From NCBI RefSeq assembly GCF_016918075.2, contig NZ_JAERPS020000005.1, positions 124,001-188,000 on the forward strand: a stretch of DNA of 64,000 nt, read 5' to 3'. Source of the stretch: Rheinheimera maricola. GTDB taxonomy: Bacteria > Pseudomonadota > Gammaproteobacteria > Enterobacterales > Alteromonadaceae. The notes under the pieces are model-generated. The model worked only from the letters and a program-made list of their open reading frames with translations, did not search any database and was not told the DNA's origin. Positions 54,743 through 62,861 of this stretch are shown in pieces; positions within the stretch are counted from its first letter, which is position 1, and every line of letters begins with the position of its first letter. The translations under genes were made by a program, and so were the position numbers.

Positions 54743-56707
54743 TTAAGGCACTTGACTGGCTAAATGGTATTGTTGCTGGCGATACAAATAGGACGGCAAC
54801 AACACTTGCGCCAGTACACGCTCAATCTGTGCTGCGGTGGGTGCCTGCGTATGCAGCTGCAACTGTTTATGCTCTGGGTTGTATTGGCCACTGACAGCTG
54901 GTTGCCCCGGACGTAAAATGGTGACCTGCTCTTCCTCCATCAAAGCAAAATATTGATCAAACTGCATTAGCGCACGCCCCGGGCTGGTATCGTCCACGCT
55001 AAAATCACGCCCAATCAAAGGTGTACGGCTGCTAATGCCCATCAGTGACAGCAACGTCGGCGCTAAATCAATCTGACTGGCAACCGGCTTAATCTGCTTT
55101 GGTGTCAGGTCGGCGCCAAGGATCAGCGCCGGGATATGGAACTTCTCAACCGGCACCAGGTTGTTGCCGTACACCCGGTTGTCATGATCGGCCACGACAA
55201 GGAACAACGTATCCTGCCAATAAGGCTGTTGGCGGGCATGTGCAATAAACTTACCCAGCGCATAGTCGGCATATTTTACCGCGTTATTCATCGTGGCTTT
55301 GGGTTGCTCGTGCAAGCTGATGCGACCATCCGGAAATTCAAACGGCGTATGATTAGACGAGGTAAAAACCAGGCTGAAAAACGGCTTTTGTTGCTGGTGC
55401 ATATCATCAAAATGCTGTGCAGCTGCAGTAAATAAATCCTCATCACTGGCGCCCCAACTGCCAACAAACACCGGCTTTGTCATATGCTGCTGATCAATAA
55501 TCTGATTAATGCCATTGCCGGTAAAAAAGCTGCGCATATTGTCAAAATGCGCCTCACCACCGTAAATAAAACTGGTGTTGTATCCCAGCGGCGTGAGCGT
55601 GCTACCCAGAGTATAAAAATTGTGTTGCGACAAGGATAGCTTAACCGTGCTTTGCGCTGGCGTTGGCATGAAGCCGGATACCACAGCCTCAATACCCCGC
55701 ACCGAACGGGTGCCGGTGGCGTACATTTGCTCAAACCACCAGCCATCATGTTTTAGCTGTTCCAGCTGTGGTGTTACTGGCACACCGCCGAGTGACTCAA
55801 CAAAGGTAGCGCCCAGACTTTCCTGCAAAATAATGACCAGATTAAGCGGCTTGTCACGTTGCACACTGGCCTGGTGATAATGCAGCGTTGGTAAGTTAGC
55901 ATCATTAAAGCGCTGGCGTTTTAACCAGGGCCAGTCCAGCGCCAGCTGCAGCATTTCTTCATCGGGCAGCTTGCCGTAAATTTCGCCGGAGTGTGCCTCG
56001 TGCTTCATATTGTAAACTGCATACAACACTGAGTATGGCGAGTTAATAATTAACGAGTTGACCAGCGCATCGCTGGTAATAGCAAACATCGCCGGATTAG
56101 CCGGCCGGTGCTCTGTGGTGGAACGCACCGCTGCAAATACCAATAGCACTGCCAGCGGCCAGGTTAACCACAAGTTTTTGCCGGAATAAGGCTGTGAGGC
56201 TGCCGTAACCCGACTAAACACCCGGTGTAAACCCCATAGCAGCAAGGCGGTAATCGCAACACCACCAAGCAACATGGCACGATAGCCCTGCCACAAAGTA
56301 CTGAACACTTCTTTGGGGTATTTTAAGTATTCAACATAAAGCCGGTTCGGCCTTATATCGTATTGCAAAATAAACTGTGGTGTTGATACCTCAATAAAGA
56401 TAACCAGACACAGCCCAAGCAGCACCCAGCTATGGCTAAAACGGCGCCACAAGGGAAAGCGCTTTTTACCTGCCAGCAGTGGCGCCAGCAGCAACGGCAT
56501 AATTAACCATAAACCGCTAAAAATCAGATCGGCCCTGACACCCTGCAACAGCATAGTGCCGATGTCACCGGCAGCGCTGACACGGTCAAATTGCCAAATA
56601 AACAGACCTATCCGGCTGGCAGATAACAACACCAGCATGAGCAGCAGCATCACGACATATGGCAGATAAGGGCCGAAAAAACGGACAATAGGAGTGCTTA
56701 TTTGCAT
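54743..56707 (-). CDS. LTA-synthase-like sulfatase-fold membrane protein
   Basis: 654 residues. Five membrane helices (about 12-32, 45-75, 85-110, 145-165, 185-205) precede a periplasmic alkaline-phosphatase-like domain: metal Glu in LVIILQESLGATF, nucleophile Thr in ATGTRSVRG, FIYGGEAHFDNM, SSNHTPFEFP and VADHDNRVYG. Relatives transfer phosphoglycerol or phosphoethanolamine to envelope glycans. It shares a divergent region containing a PmrA-type box with the PAP2 gene. Confidence 0.9.
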   Translation of the reverse strand: MQISTPIVRFFGPYLPYVVMLLLMLVLLSASRIGLFIWQFDRVSAAGDIGTMLLQGVRADLIFSGLWLIMPLLLAPLLAGKKRFPLWRRFSHSWVLLGLCLVIFIEVSTPQFILQYDIRPNRLYVEYLKYPKEVFSTLWQGYRAMLLGGVAITALLLWGLHRVFSRVTAASQPYSGKNLWLTWPLAVLLVFAAVRSTTEHRPANPAMFAITSDALVNSLIINSPYSVLYAVYNMKHEAHSGEIYGKLPDEEMLQLALDWPWLKRQRFNDANLPTLHYHQASVQRDKPLNLVIILQESLGATFVESLGGVPVTPQLEQLKHDGWWFEQMYATGTRSVRGIEAVVSGFMPTPAQSTVKLSLSQHNFYTLGSTLTPLGYNTSFIYGGEAHFDNMRSFFTGNGINQIIDQQHMTKPVFVGSWGASDEDLFTAAAQHFDDMHQQQKPFFSLVFTSSNHTPFEFPDGRISLHEQPKATMNNAVKYADYALGKFIAHARQQPYWQDTLFLVVADHDNRVYGNNLVPVEKFHIPALILGADLTPKQIKPVASQIDLAPTLLSLMGISSRTPLIGRDFSVDDTSPGRALMQFDQYFALMEEEQVTILRPGQPAVSGQYNPEHKQLQLHTQAPTAAQIERVLAQVLLPSYLYRQQQYHLASQVP

Positions 56708-56751
56708 GCAACTTTAACCTCTCAACGTTTTTTGCATGCTAAAAGTGCAAG

Positions 56752-56768
56752 CTTAAGCAAATCTTAAG
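56752..56768. promoter_or_regulatory. PmrA-type box between the sulfatase-fold and PAP2 genes
   Basis: CTTAAG (56752-56757), 5 bp, CTTAAG (56763-56768). It is 44 bp from the sulfatase-fold start and 82 bp from the PAP2 start, so it could serve either or both. Confidence 0.7.
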
Positions 56769-56850
56769 CAGCATTAATTAGGCTTTAGTTAACACCTTTA
56801 CCGGAGCGTCAAATGAACGTCTGTATAAAACAAGAAAACGGTACCTTGTT

Positions 56851-57546
56851 ATGTTGATGTACCGTTTTTTATTCAGCAAAACATTTTGTCGCCTGCTTGT
56901 GGCGTATCTGGCATCAATGCTGTTATTTGATCTGGCTGGTGCCGATATATGGCTGGCGTCCAAATTTTATCAGCTTGAAGGATATCAATGGGCATTGAGA
57001 GATTACTGGCTAACCGAGGACGTATTGCACAAGGGCGCGCGCAAATTAAACTACATGTTTGCACTGGCGGCATTACTGACTACGTTTTATTACCATTGGC
57101 TGGATAAAACCCAGCCTAAACTGCGCAAAGCTTATCTGGCCCTGACAATATCACTCTTAACCGCGTTTGTGCTGGTGGCCTATCTCAAAGCCATTACCAA
57201 TATTGCCTGCCCCTGGAGCCTGGCACTTTTTGGTGGCACAGAGCCGTACATTCATCTGTTGCAAGCGCGACCTTCGTATCTGCCATACAGCCAGTGTTTT
57301 CCGGCCGGACATGCCAGTGTTGGCTATGCCTGGGTTGCGCTGTATTACTTTTTCAAGCACACCAGGCCACAGTATCGCTTTGTCGGTTTAACCGCCGGCT
57401 TAACCGGCGGCTTAATCCTGGGTATTACCCAACAACTGCGCGGCGCTCATTTTATGTCACACGACATAACGACACTGTTTATCTGCGTTTGCTGTGCAAA
57501 GCTGTGTTTTTTGGTGTTTTGCCCCCCGGTAAGATCGGCTATTTAA
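56851..57546 (+). CDS. PAP2-family membrane phosphatase
   Basis: 231 residues with about six membrane helices. PAP2 motifs: PAGHAS in motif 2 (about 151-156) and RGAHFMSHDI in motif 3 (R...H...D, about 207-216). Enzymes of this type dephosphorylate undecaprenyl or lipid A phosphates (LpxE/LpxT/PgpB group). Between a sulfatase-fold protein and eptA, a lipid A role is likely. ATG at 56851; an alternative lies two codons on. Confidence 0.88.
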   Translation: MLMYRFLFSKTFCRLLVAYLASMLLFDLAGADIWLASKFYQLEGYQWALRDYWLTEDVLHKGARKLNYMFALAALLTTFYYHWLDKTQPKLRKAYLALTISLLTAFVLVAYLKAITNIACPWSLALFGGTEPYIHLLQARPSYLPYSQCFPAGHASVGYAWVALYYFFKHTRPQYRFVGLTAGLTGGLILGITQQLRGAHFMSHDITTLFICVCCAKLCFLVFCPPVRSAI

Positions 57547-57554
57547 TGACATTT

Positions 57555-57571
57555 TTTAAGATGGGCTTAAG
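57555..57571 (+). promoter_or_regulatory. PmrA-type box before eptA
   Basis: TTTAAG (57555-57560), 5 bp, CTTAAG (57566-57571): exact fit to HTTAAK-N5-HTTAAK, 50 bp before the eptA start. Confidence 0.75.
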
Positions 57572-57620
57572 ACTAACGCAACACACTTGGGGGCAACCTT
57601 AGTTAATTTGAGCATTCTCC

Positions 57621-59273
57621 ATGCAGGCAATCACTGAAGTATCCCCGGCGCAGCAAACATCATGGCATACCTGGCAGCTGCGGCCCTGGCAGCTGACATT
57701 GTTAACCGCGGTGGTGCTGTCTGTGGGGTACAATCAGGCGTTTTATAACAGCCTGACAGCTATCGCGAATGCACAAATCAGTATCCGTCTCACTGCCTTG
57801 CTGCTGTTGCTGAATCTGTTTTTATGTCAGCTTGGTGGTACCAATAAGTGGCAAAAGCCCTGGCTGTTACTGCTTATCAGCATCAGTGCCGTCAGCCAGT
57901 ATTTTATGCTCACTTATGGTGTGCTAATTGATAAAAGCATGCTAACTAACGCTGTGGAAACTGATGTTGCTGAAGTGCGGGGCTTATTAAGCGGTAAAAT
58001 GTTGCCGTACTTTTTATTTCAGCTGCTACTGCCCGCGACGCTGCTGTTTAATATACCGCTATCTGGCCAGCGATCTGGCATCAATGCCAGAAAAGTCACA
58101 CCGCTGCTTTGGTACTTAGCCACCCTGTTTACTACTTTTATGCTGATTGTTGTGCTTATTGCAACGCAGTATCAAAGTTATGCCAGCGTATTTCGTCAGC
58201 ATAGATACCTTAAGCACCAAACGTTGCCGCTCAGTGCACTGGTGGCATCTGCCGGTATGCTGGCGACAACAAAAGCAATGGCACAAAGCCATACTCCTTA
58301 TGCCTCTGATGCGGTGCAACAATTATTTGCCGGCAGCAAACCCCGGCTAATCATTTTTGTGCTGGGTGAAACCGTACGGGCCGACCATTTAGGTATTAAC
58401 GGTTACGAGCGAAATACCACACCGCAACTAGCACAACGTAAATTGATCAATTTTGGCGCCATCAGCGCCTGCGGCACCGCTACCGCAATCTCGGTACCCT
58501 GCTTGTTGAGTCATCTAACCAAAGATACCTATGATGAGGCTATTGCAAAAGGCTCAGACAACCTACTGGATGTGCTGCAGCGTGCGGGGGTAAATGTACT
58601 ATGGCGCAACAATAATTCCGGCTGTAAAACCATGTGTGATCGGGTACCGCAAGATACCCCATTTGCGCTAGACAGCCCCTATCATTGTAACGATGGCGAA
58701 TGCCCTGATCTTGCGCTGCTTGCAGGGCTGAAACAACGTATTTTGCAGCAAGACAATGCAACATCTCAATTAATAGTGCTGCATCAACAAGGCAATCACG
58801 GCCCTGAATATTACAAACGCAGCCTTGAGCAATACAAGCTGTATTTGCCGGAGTGTCGCACGAATCTGTTGAATGAGTGCACTCAACAGCAGATTATTAA
58901 CGCATATGACAACGCTATTGTTAGCACCGACTTACTGCTGGGCAGCAGCATAACGTTGTTAGAATCATTGAACGAGCACTACGACACCGCGTTAGTTTAC
59001 GTATCAGACCACGGCGAGTCACTGGGTGAAAACGGCGTTTATTTGCATGGGTTACCTTATTGGATGGCCCCCGACGCGCAAACCAAAGTGCCAATGCTGT
59101 TCTGGCTGTCTGATAGCTTTAGCCACAATGCCAGGTTAAATATCAATTGCTTGCGACAAAATACCAAGCTTAGTCACGACAATGTTTTTGATACTATGCT
59201 ATCGTTATTTGCCGTTAAAACAACGGCTCTCAGAGCGGAGCTGGATTTAGTCTCTGGCTGTGTGAATAGCTAA
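57621..59273 (+). CDS. eptA: Lipid A phosphoethanolamine transferase (EptA-type)
   Basis: 550 residues: five membrane helices (about 25-215) and a periplasmic sulfatase-fold domain. Metal ligand E250 in FVLGETVRADH, nucleophile T288 in CGTATAISVPC with flanking disulfide cysteines, NNNSGCKTMCDRV, HQQGNHGPEY and VSDHGESLGENGVYLHG at its usual place. It transfers phosphoethanolamine to lipid A, reducing its negative charge and giving polymyxin resistance. It is 14 bp before the response regulator; one operon is likely. Confidence 0.94.
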   Translation: MQAITEVSPAQQTSWHTWQLRPWQLTLLTAVVLSVGYNQAFYNSLTAIANAQISIRLTALLLLLNLFLCQLGGTNKWQKPWLLLLISISAVSQYFMLTYGVLIDKSMLTNAVETDVAEVRGLLSGKMLPYFLFQLLLPATLLFNIPLSGQRSGINARKVTPLLWYLATLFTTFMLIVVLIATQYQSYASVFRQHRYLKHQTLPLSALVASAGMLATTKAMAQSHTPYASDAVQQLFAGSKPRLIIFVLGETVRADHLGINGYERNTTPQLAQRKLINFGAISACGTATAISVPCLLSHLTKDTYDEAIAKGSDNLLDVLQRAGVNVLWRNNNSGCKTMCDRVPQDTPFALDSPYHCNDGECPDLALLAGLKQRILQQDNATSQLIVLHQQGNHGPEYYKRSLEQYKLYLPECRTNLLNECTQQQIINAYDNAIVSTDLLLGSSITLLESLNEHYDTALVYVSDHGESLGENGVYLHGLPYWMAPDAQTKVPMLFWLSDSFSHNARLNINCLRQNTKLSHDNVFDTMLSLFAVKTTALRAELDLVSGCVNS

Positions 59274-59287
59274 CCAAGAGCAACCTA

Positions 59288-59956
59288 ATGCGAATTTTAC
59301 TGGTAGAAGATGACGAATTACTGGCCCAAGGTATGGTTACCCGGCTAAAACGCATGGGGTATCAGCCGGAACACTGCACAACCGGTAAACAGGCATTACA
59401 AGCAGCACAGGACGACAGCTTTGGCTTGATGATCCTCGATTTAGGCTTGCCGGATGGCTTTGCGCTGGATTTAATCCGTCAATTACGCCAAGCCGGTGTG
59501 AGCATGCCGATACTGGTATTAACCGCCCAAAGTCAGCTTGATACTAAACTAACCGCCCTAAATGGTGGCGCGGATGACTATCTGGTAAAACCCATTGATG
59601 TGCTGGAACTAGAGGCCAGAATTCGGGTACTTAGTCGCCGCCAGCAGCAGCGCACAGATGACAGCCTGCAGTTGGCCGGTATTAGCTTAAACCTGCACAA
59701 CCATCAGTGTCAGTTTCAACAGCAAGATGTAAACCTCACCCGGCGCGAATACCTGCTGCTAAAAGAGTTTATGCTAAAACCCGACCGGATTTTATCGCGC
59801 CAACAACTGGAAGAGCTTAGCTACGGCTGGGACGGTGATACCGAAAGCAACGCCATAGAAGTGCATATTCATAACCTACGTAAGAAGCTCTCCGCTGAGG
59901 TGATTAAAACCGTACGCGGTGTCGGTTATATGCTGGTAAGCCAACATGACCACTAA
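59288..59956 (+). CDS. pmrA: OmpR-family response regulator, PmrA/QseB type
   Basis: 222 residues. Receiver domain with acidic pocket E7/D8, phospho-acceptor D51 in ILDLGLPDG and K101 in LVKPID; C-terminal winged helix (about 125-220) with LTRREYLLLKEFML and SNAIEVHIHNLRKKL. It overlaps the kinase gene by 11 bp. Linked to eptA and to HTTAAK-type boxes, hence the PmrA naming; QseB is the near alternative. Confidence 0.88.
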   Translation: MRILLVEDDELLAQGMVTRLKRMGYQPEHCTTGKQALQAAQDDSFGLMILDLGLPDGFALDLIRQLRQAGVSMPILVLTAQSQLDTKLTALNGGADDYLVKPIDVLELEARIRVLSRRQQQRTDDSLQLAGISLNLHNHQCQFQQQDVNLTRREYLLLKEFMLKPDRILSRQQLEELSYGWDGDTESNAIEVHIHNLRKKLSAEVIKTVRGVGYMLVSQHDH

Positions 59957-61352
59957 CAGTATTAAGTTTTACCTGATGCTAGGCATTAACCTGTTGATGC
60001 TGGGTGCTTTGAGTTTAAATGCTTACATCGCTTACAACGATGCTCTGCACGAGCTGGACGAAATTTACGATGCTGAATTGGCCCGCAGCGCTAAGTTGAT
60101 CAGCATACTGCTAAGCGATAGCCACATGATGAGCGCAAATGAGCAGCCGGTAGTAGTCGCGGTACCGCATATTACCGATATGGGCGAGTCGCTCAGTGCG
60201 CAACAAGAGCGTTTACTGGATGGCCATAAATATGAGGGCAAAATTGCCTTTCAGGCCCATCACGGCGACAAGCTAATTATGCTGTCTGAGAATGCCCAAC
60301 AGTTTCCGACAGTCAAGCGTGAGTCCGGCTATCATGAAATCACCGAGCACGGTACCTTGTGGGTGACCTTTAGCTATTTTGTGCCAGAGCAAAACTTATG
60401 GGTATTTACCGCCCAGCGTGAAGATATCCGCGAAGAAATGGGCGCGCATATTGCTCAGGCACAGGTGCGGCCCATTCTGTTTATGATGCTGCCGCTTAGT
60501 CTGCTTATTTATCTGGTGATTAAACTGGTGCTCAGGCCGGTTAATTTATTGCAGCAACAAGTTGCCAATAAAACCCCCGAGCAACTGCACGAAATACAGC
60601 TTAAGCTGCCGGCAGAACTACAACCGGTGCAAAGTGCCATCAACAGTTTGCTGCAGCGCATCCGTAGTTATTTAGCGCAGGAAAAACGTTTCATCGCCGA
60701 CGCCTCGCACGAGCTGCGTACACCGCTGAGTATATTACAATTGCATGCGCAAAATTTAAGCTCAGCCAAAGACGCCACCGAGGTGGCCGAAGCGGTAAAT
60801 GCCATTACCGAGGGTAGTAAGCGCATGTCACATCTGGTCGATCAGCTGCTATCTATTGCTCGGCTAGATCACCTGCAACAGCTCAATTGCACCTTAATAC
60901 CGCTAACGCCACTGCTGCACGAAAGTCTGTCACAGTTACCGCTAAAGTTATTGGACAAAGTACAGTGGCAACTGCAGTTAGACGATAGTTGTCAGCTGTA
61001 TGGCGATAGCGCCTTGTTGCAAAGTGTACTGCGGAATGTGCTGGATAATGCAGCTAAATACTCAGTAGTCGACGGTATAGTGCTAGTAACATCGCACAGT
61101 AAAGCAGACATAACTACGATCTGTATTAGTAACAACGGCATAGTTAAACCCGACGCCAGCCGGCTGGGCGACCGATTTTACCGCCACCCTCGACACCAAA
61201 GTACGGAAGGTGCAGGCCTTGGTTTATCTATAGTTAACTATATTGTCAAACTGCATCACGGCAGTATTAATTTTACTGCGAACAACCAGCATGGCCTGGA
61301 TGTTGCCATCCTACTGCCCGCGACTTTACAGCTTTCAACTCCGACCAGCTAG
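59946..61352 (+). CDS. pmrB: Sensor histidine kinase, PmrB/QseC type
   Basis: 468 residues. Membrane helices at about 7-29 and 174-196 bound a periplasmic sensor of about 145 residues with DEIYDAELARSAKLISILL (QseC-like). A short HAMP-like linker, a dimerisation domain with phospho-His255 in FIADASHELRTPLS and an ATPase domain (NVLDNAAKYS, GLGLSIV) follow. Signal unknown; the family senses metals, acid or cationic peptides. Confidence 0.9.
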   Translation: MTTNSIKFYLMLGINLLMLGALSLNAYIAYNDALHELDEIYDAELARSAKLISILLSDSHMMSANEQPVVVAVPHITDMGESLSAQQERLLDGHKYEGKIAFQAHHGDKLIMLSENAQQFPTVKRESGYHEITEHGTLWVTFSYFVPEQNLWVFTAQREDIREEMGAHIAQAQVRPILFMMLPLSLLIYLVIKLVLRPVNLLQQQVANKTPEQLHEIQLKLPAELQPVQSAINSLLQRIRSYLAQEKRFIADASHELRTPLSILQLHAQNLSSAKDATEVAEAVNAITEGSKRMSHLVDQLLSIARLDHLQQLNCTLIPLTPLLHESLSQLPLKLLDKVQWQLQLDDSCQLYGDSALLQSVLRNVLDNAAKYSVVDGIVLVTSHSKADITTICISNNGIVKPDASRLGDRFYRHPRHQSTEGAGLGLSIVNYIVKLHHGSINFTANNQHGLDVAILLPATLQLSTPTS

Positions 61353-61427
61353 CTAATTGCCGTAGGTTAGCTTGCCCGGTCAGGTGTATACGTTAGTATG
61401 TGCAGGTACTGCTTCAAAAGGCGAGCT

Positions 61428-62138
61428 ATGCGTATTTTATTGTTTGTTGTATTACTGGTTAGCTGCAGTGTCAGCATGGCTGACGAGATCCGACTGGGCG
61501 TACATAACTTTCCACCCTACATCACGGTTGACTCAGCCGGGCATTGCTCAGGCGAGGCCATTGAGATAACCCGCGATATACTGCAAAACGATACTATTAA
61601 AGTCAATACCGTATGTGCCACTGCAGCCAGGCTGTACAAAATGTTGCAAAGCGGTGAAGTTGACCTGACTATTAATATTAAGCACACCAAAGCCTTGCCT
61701 AACGATGTTAGCTTTGTCGAACCGCCGTATGCCCAATTAACACTGACTTTACTCACACATGGTGCAGCAATAGCACGGGAAAAACACTTAACAATCGCCG
61801 CCATCCGAGGTTTTGATTACCATGGTCAGCGGCATTTATTAAGTGAACAAGGCTATAGCTTTACCGACTTGCCAGACAGCCTTAGTGCAGTAGAACTGTT
61901 TGTAAAAGGTCGCAGCAGTGCGCTGCTAACATACGAAGGTCCATTTATTTACTATCTGCAACAACACAATCTACCATTTGCCAAACATTATCAGCGGCGC
62001 GTAATTGAGACTATTGATACGCACTATGTTATTTCGGCTGCATCAGCACATCAGGATTACATTCGTCAGACTTTACAGCACTATGCCACGATAAATACGC
62101 TTAGCTATTTTTCGCGTCAAGCTATCAGCACAGATTAA
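61428..62138 (+). CDS. Orphan periplasmic solute-binding protein (SBP_bac_3)
   Basis: About 236 residues from the ATG at 61428, with AAGGCGAG upstream. A signal peptide (about 1-19, ending SMADE) is followed by a type II binding domain: IRLGVHNFPPYITVDSAGHCSGEAIEI in two parts, LTINIKHTKALPNDVSF and a C-terminal lobe. No permease or ATPase gene is nearby. It directly follows the PmrB-type kinase gene and may be a sensory accessory or a stand-alone binding protein. Confidence 0.82.
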   Translation: MRILLFVVLLVSCSVSMADEIRLGVHNFPPYITVDSAGHCSGEAIEITRDILQNDTIKVNTVCATAARLYKMLQSGEVDLTINIKHTKALPNDVSFVEPPYAQLTLTLLTHGAAIAREKHLTIAAIRGFDYHGQRHLLSEQGYSFTDLPDSLSAVELFVKGRSSALLTYEGPFIYYLQQHNLPFAKHYQRRVIETIDTHYVISAASAHQDYIRQTLQHYATINTLSYFSRQAISTD

Positions 62139-62176
62139 CATCCTGAACTAGCAACCGTGGCTTTGCTGCAGAAAAC

Positions 62177-62197
62177 AAAAAACCAGCATAATGCTGG
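62177..62197 (-). terminator. Intrinsic terminator of the tRNA-Asp array
   Basis: CCAGCAT / ATGCTGG stem (62183-62189 with 62191-62197), followed on the minus strand by six T. Confidence 0.85.
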
Positions 62198-62204
62198 CAT
62201 ACAG

Positions 62205-62322
62205 TGGCTTCGCTACCGGGACTCGAACCCGCGAACATTTTCAGCATGCAAGCTTTGGGCTTGTGGCGTGACAGGCCGGCTAAGCGCTTAACAGAGAGCA
62301 ACCGACTGAACTACTGCTCGGT
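62205..62322 (-). pseudogene. Disrupted tRNA-Asp gene
   Basis: Blocks matching the neighbouring tRNA-Asp genes remain in order: GTAGTTCAGTCGGTT (D arm), CCGGCCTGTCACGCC (anticodon arm with GTC), GCGGGTTCGAGTCCCG (T arm) and CCA. Foreign segments of about 15-30 nt interrupt the D/anticodon junction and the variable region, and the acceptor halves no longer pair. The locus is about 118 nt instead of 77. Confidence 0.75.
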
Positions 62323-62347
62323 GCTGACAAAAAATAAGGAAGTAAAA

Positions 62348-62424
62348 TGGCGGAGCGGACGGGACTCGAACCCGCGACCCCCGGCGTGACAGGCCGGTAT
62401 TCTAACCGACTGAACTACCGCTCC
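62348..62424 (-). tRNA. tRNA-Asp (GTC), copy 1
   Basis: 77 nt with CCA encoded; acceptor GGAGCGG / CCGCTCC, anticodon GTC in CTGTCAC. One of four identical intact genes. Confidence 0.97.
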
Positions 62425-62479
62425 GCGCTAGAGTGAGCTTACGCTCTTATGGCTTTTGCCTTACGGCAACTTACTGAAG

Positions 62480-62556
62480 TGGCGGAGCGGACGGGACTCG
62501 AACCCGCGACCCCCGGCGTGACAGGCCGGTATTCTAACCGACTGAACTACCGCTCC
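62480..62556 (-). tRNA. tRNA-Asp (GTC), copy 2
   Basis: Identical to copy 1. Flanked by CTTACTGA (62470-62477) and TCAGGAAG (62560-62567), complementary at 7 of 8 positions. Confidence 0.97.
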
Positions 62557-62582
62557 GGATCAGGAAGCTTTTTTCAATGTAG

Positions 62583-62659
62583 TGGCGGAGCGGACGGGAC
62601 TCGAACCCGCGACCCCCGGCGTGACAGGCCGGTATTCTAACCGACTGAACTACCGCTCC
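62583..62659 (-). tRNA. tRNA-Asp (GTC), copy 3
   Basis: Identical to copy 1. Flanked by a perfect 10-bp inverted repeat, TTTCAATGTA (62572-62581) and TACATTGAAA (62664-62673). Confidence 0.97.
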
Positions 62660-62676
62660 GGTGTACATTGAAATAT

Positions 62677-62753
62677 TGGCGGAGCGGACGGGACTCGAAC
62701 CCGCGACCCCCGGCGTGACAGGCCGGTATTCTAACCGACTGAACTACCGCTCC
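62677..62753 (-). tRNA. tRNA-Asp (GTC), copy 4 (promoter-proximal)
   Basis: Identical to copy 1; first in the minus-strand transcript. Confidence 0.97.
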
Positions 62754-62804
62754 GCACCAATTGCGCTGCAAGATTTCGTTTGGGTATCCTGCAGTGCGGC
62801 GGGA

Positions 62805-62833
62805 ATGATACGGATTAGCCGATAGGCCGTCAA
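62805..62833 (-). promoter_or_regulatory. Promoter of the tRNA-Asp array
   Basis: Minus-strand TTGACG (62828-62833), 17-nt spacer, TATCAT (62805-62810), then the GC-rich discriminator TCCCGCCGC typical of stringently controlled stable RNA promoters. Confidence 0.85.
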
Positions 62834-62861
62834 CACCTTTTTTGCCGCTTTTGCCTAATCC

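Noticed and set aside
62348-62753. Second set of evenly repeated 77-nt units
   Set aside because: They are intact tRNA-Asp genes; open frames across them are artefacts of tRNA sequence.
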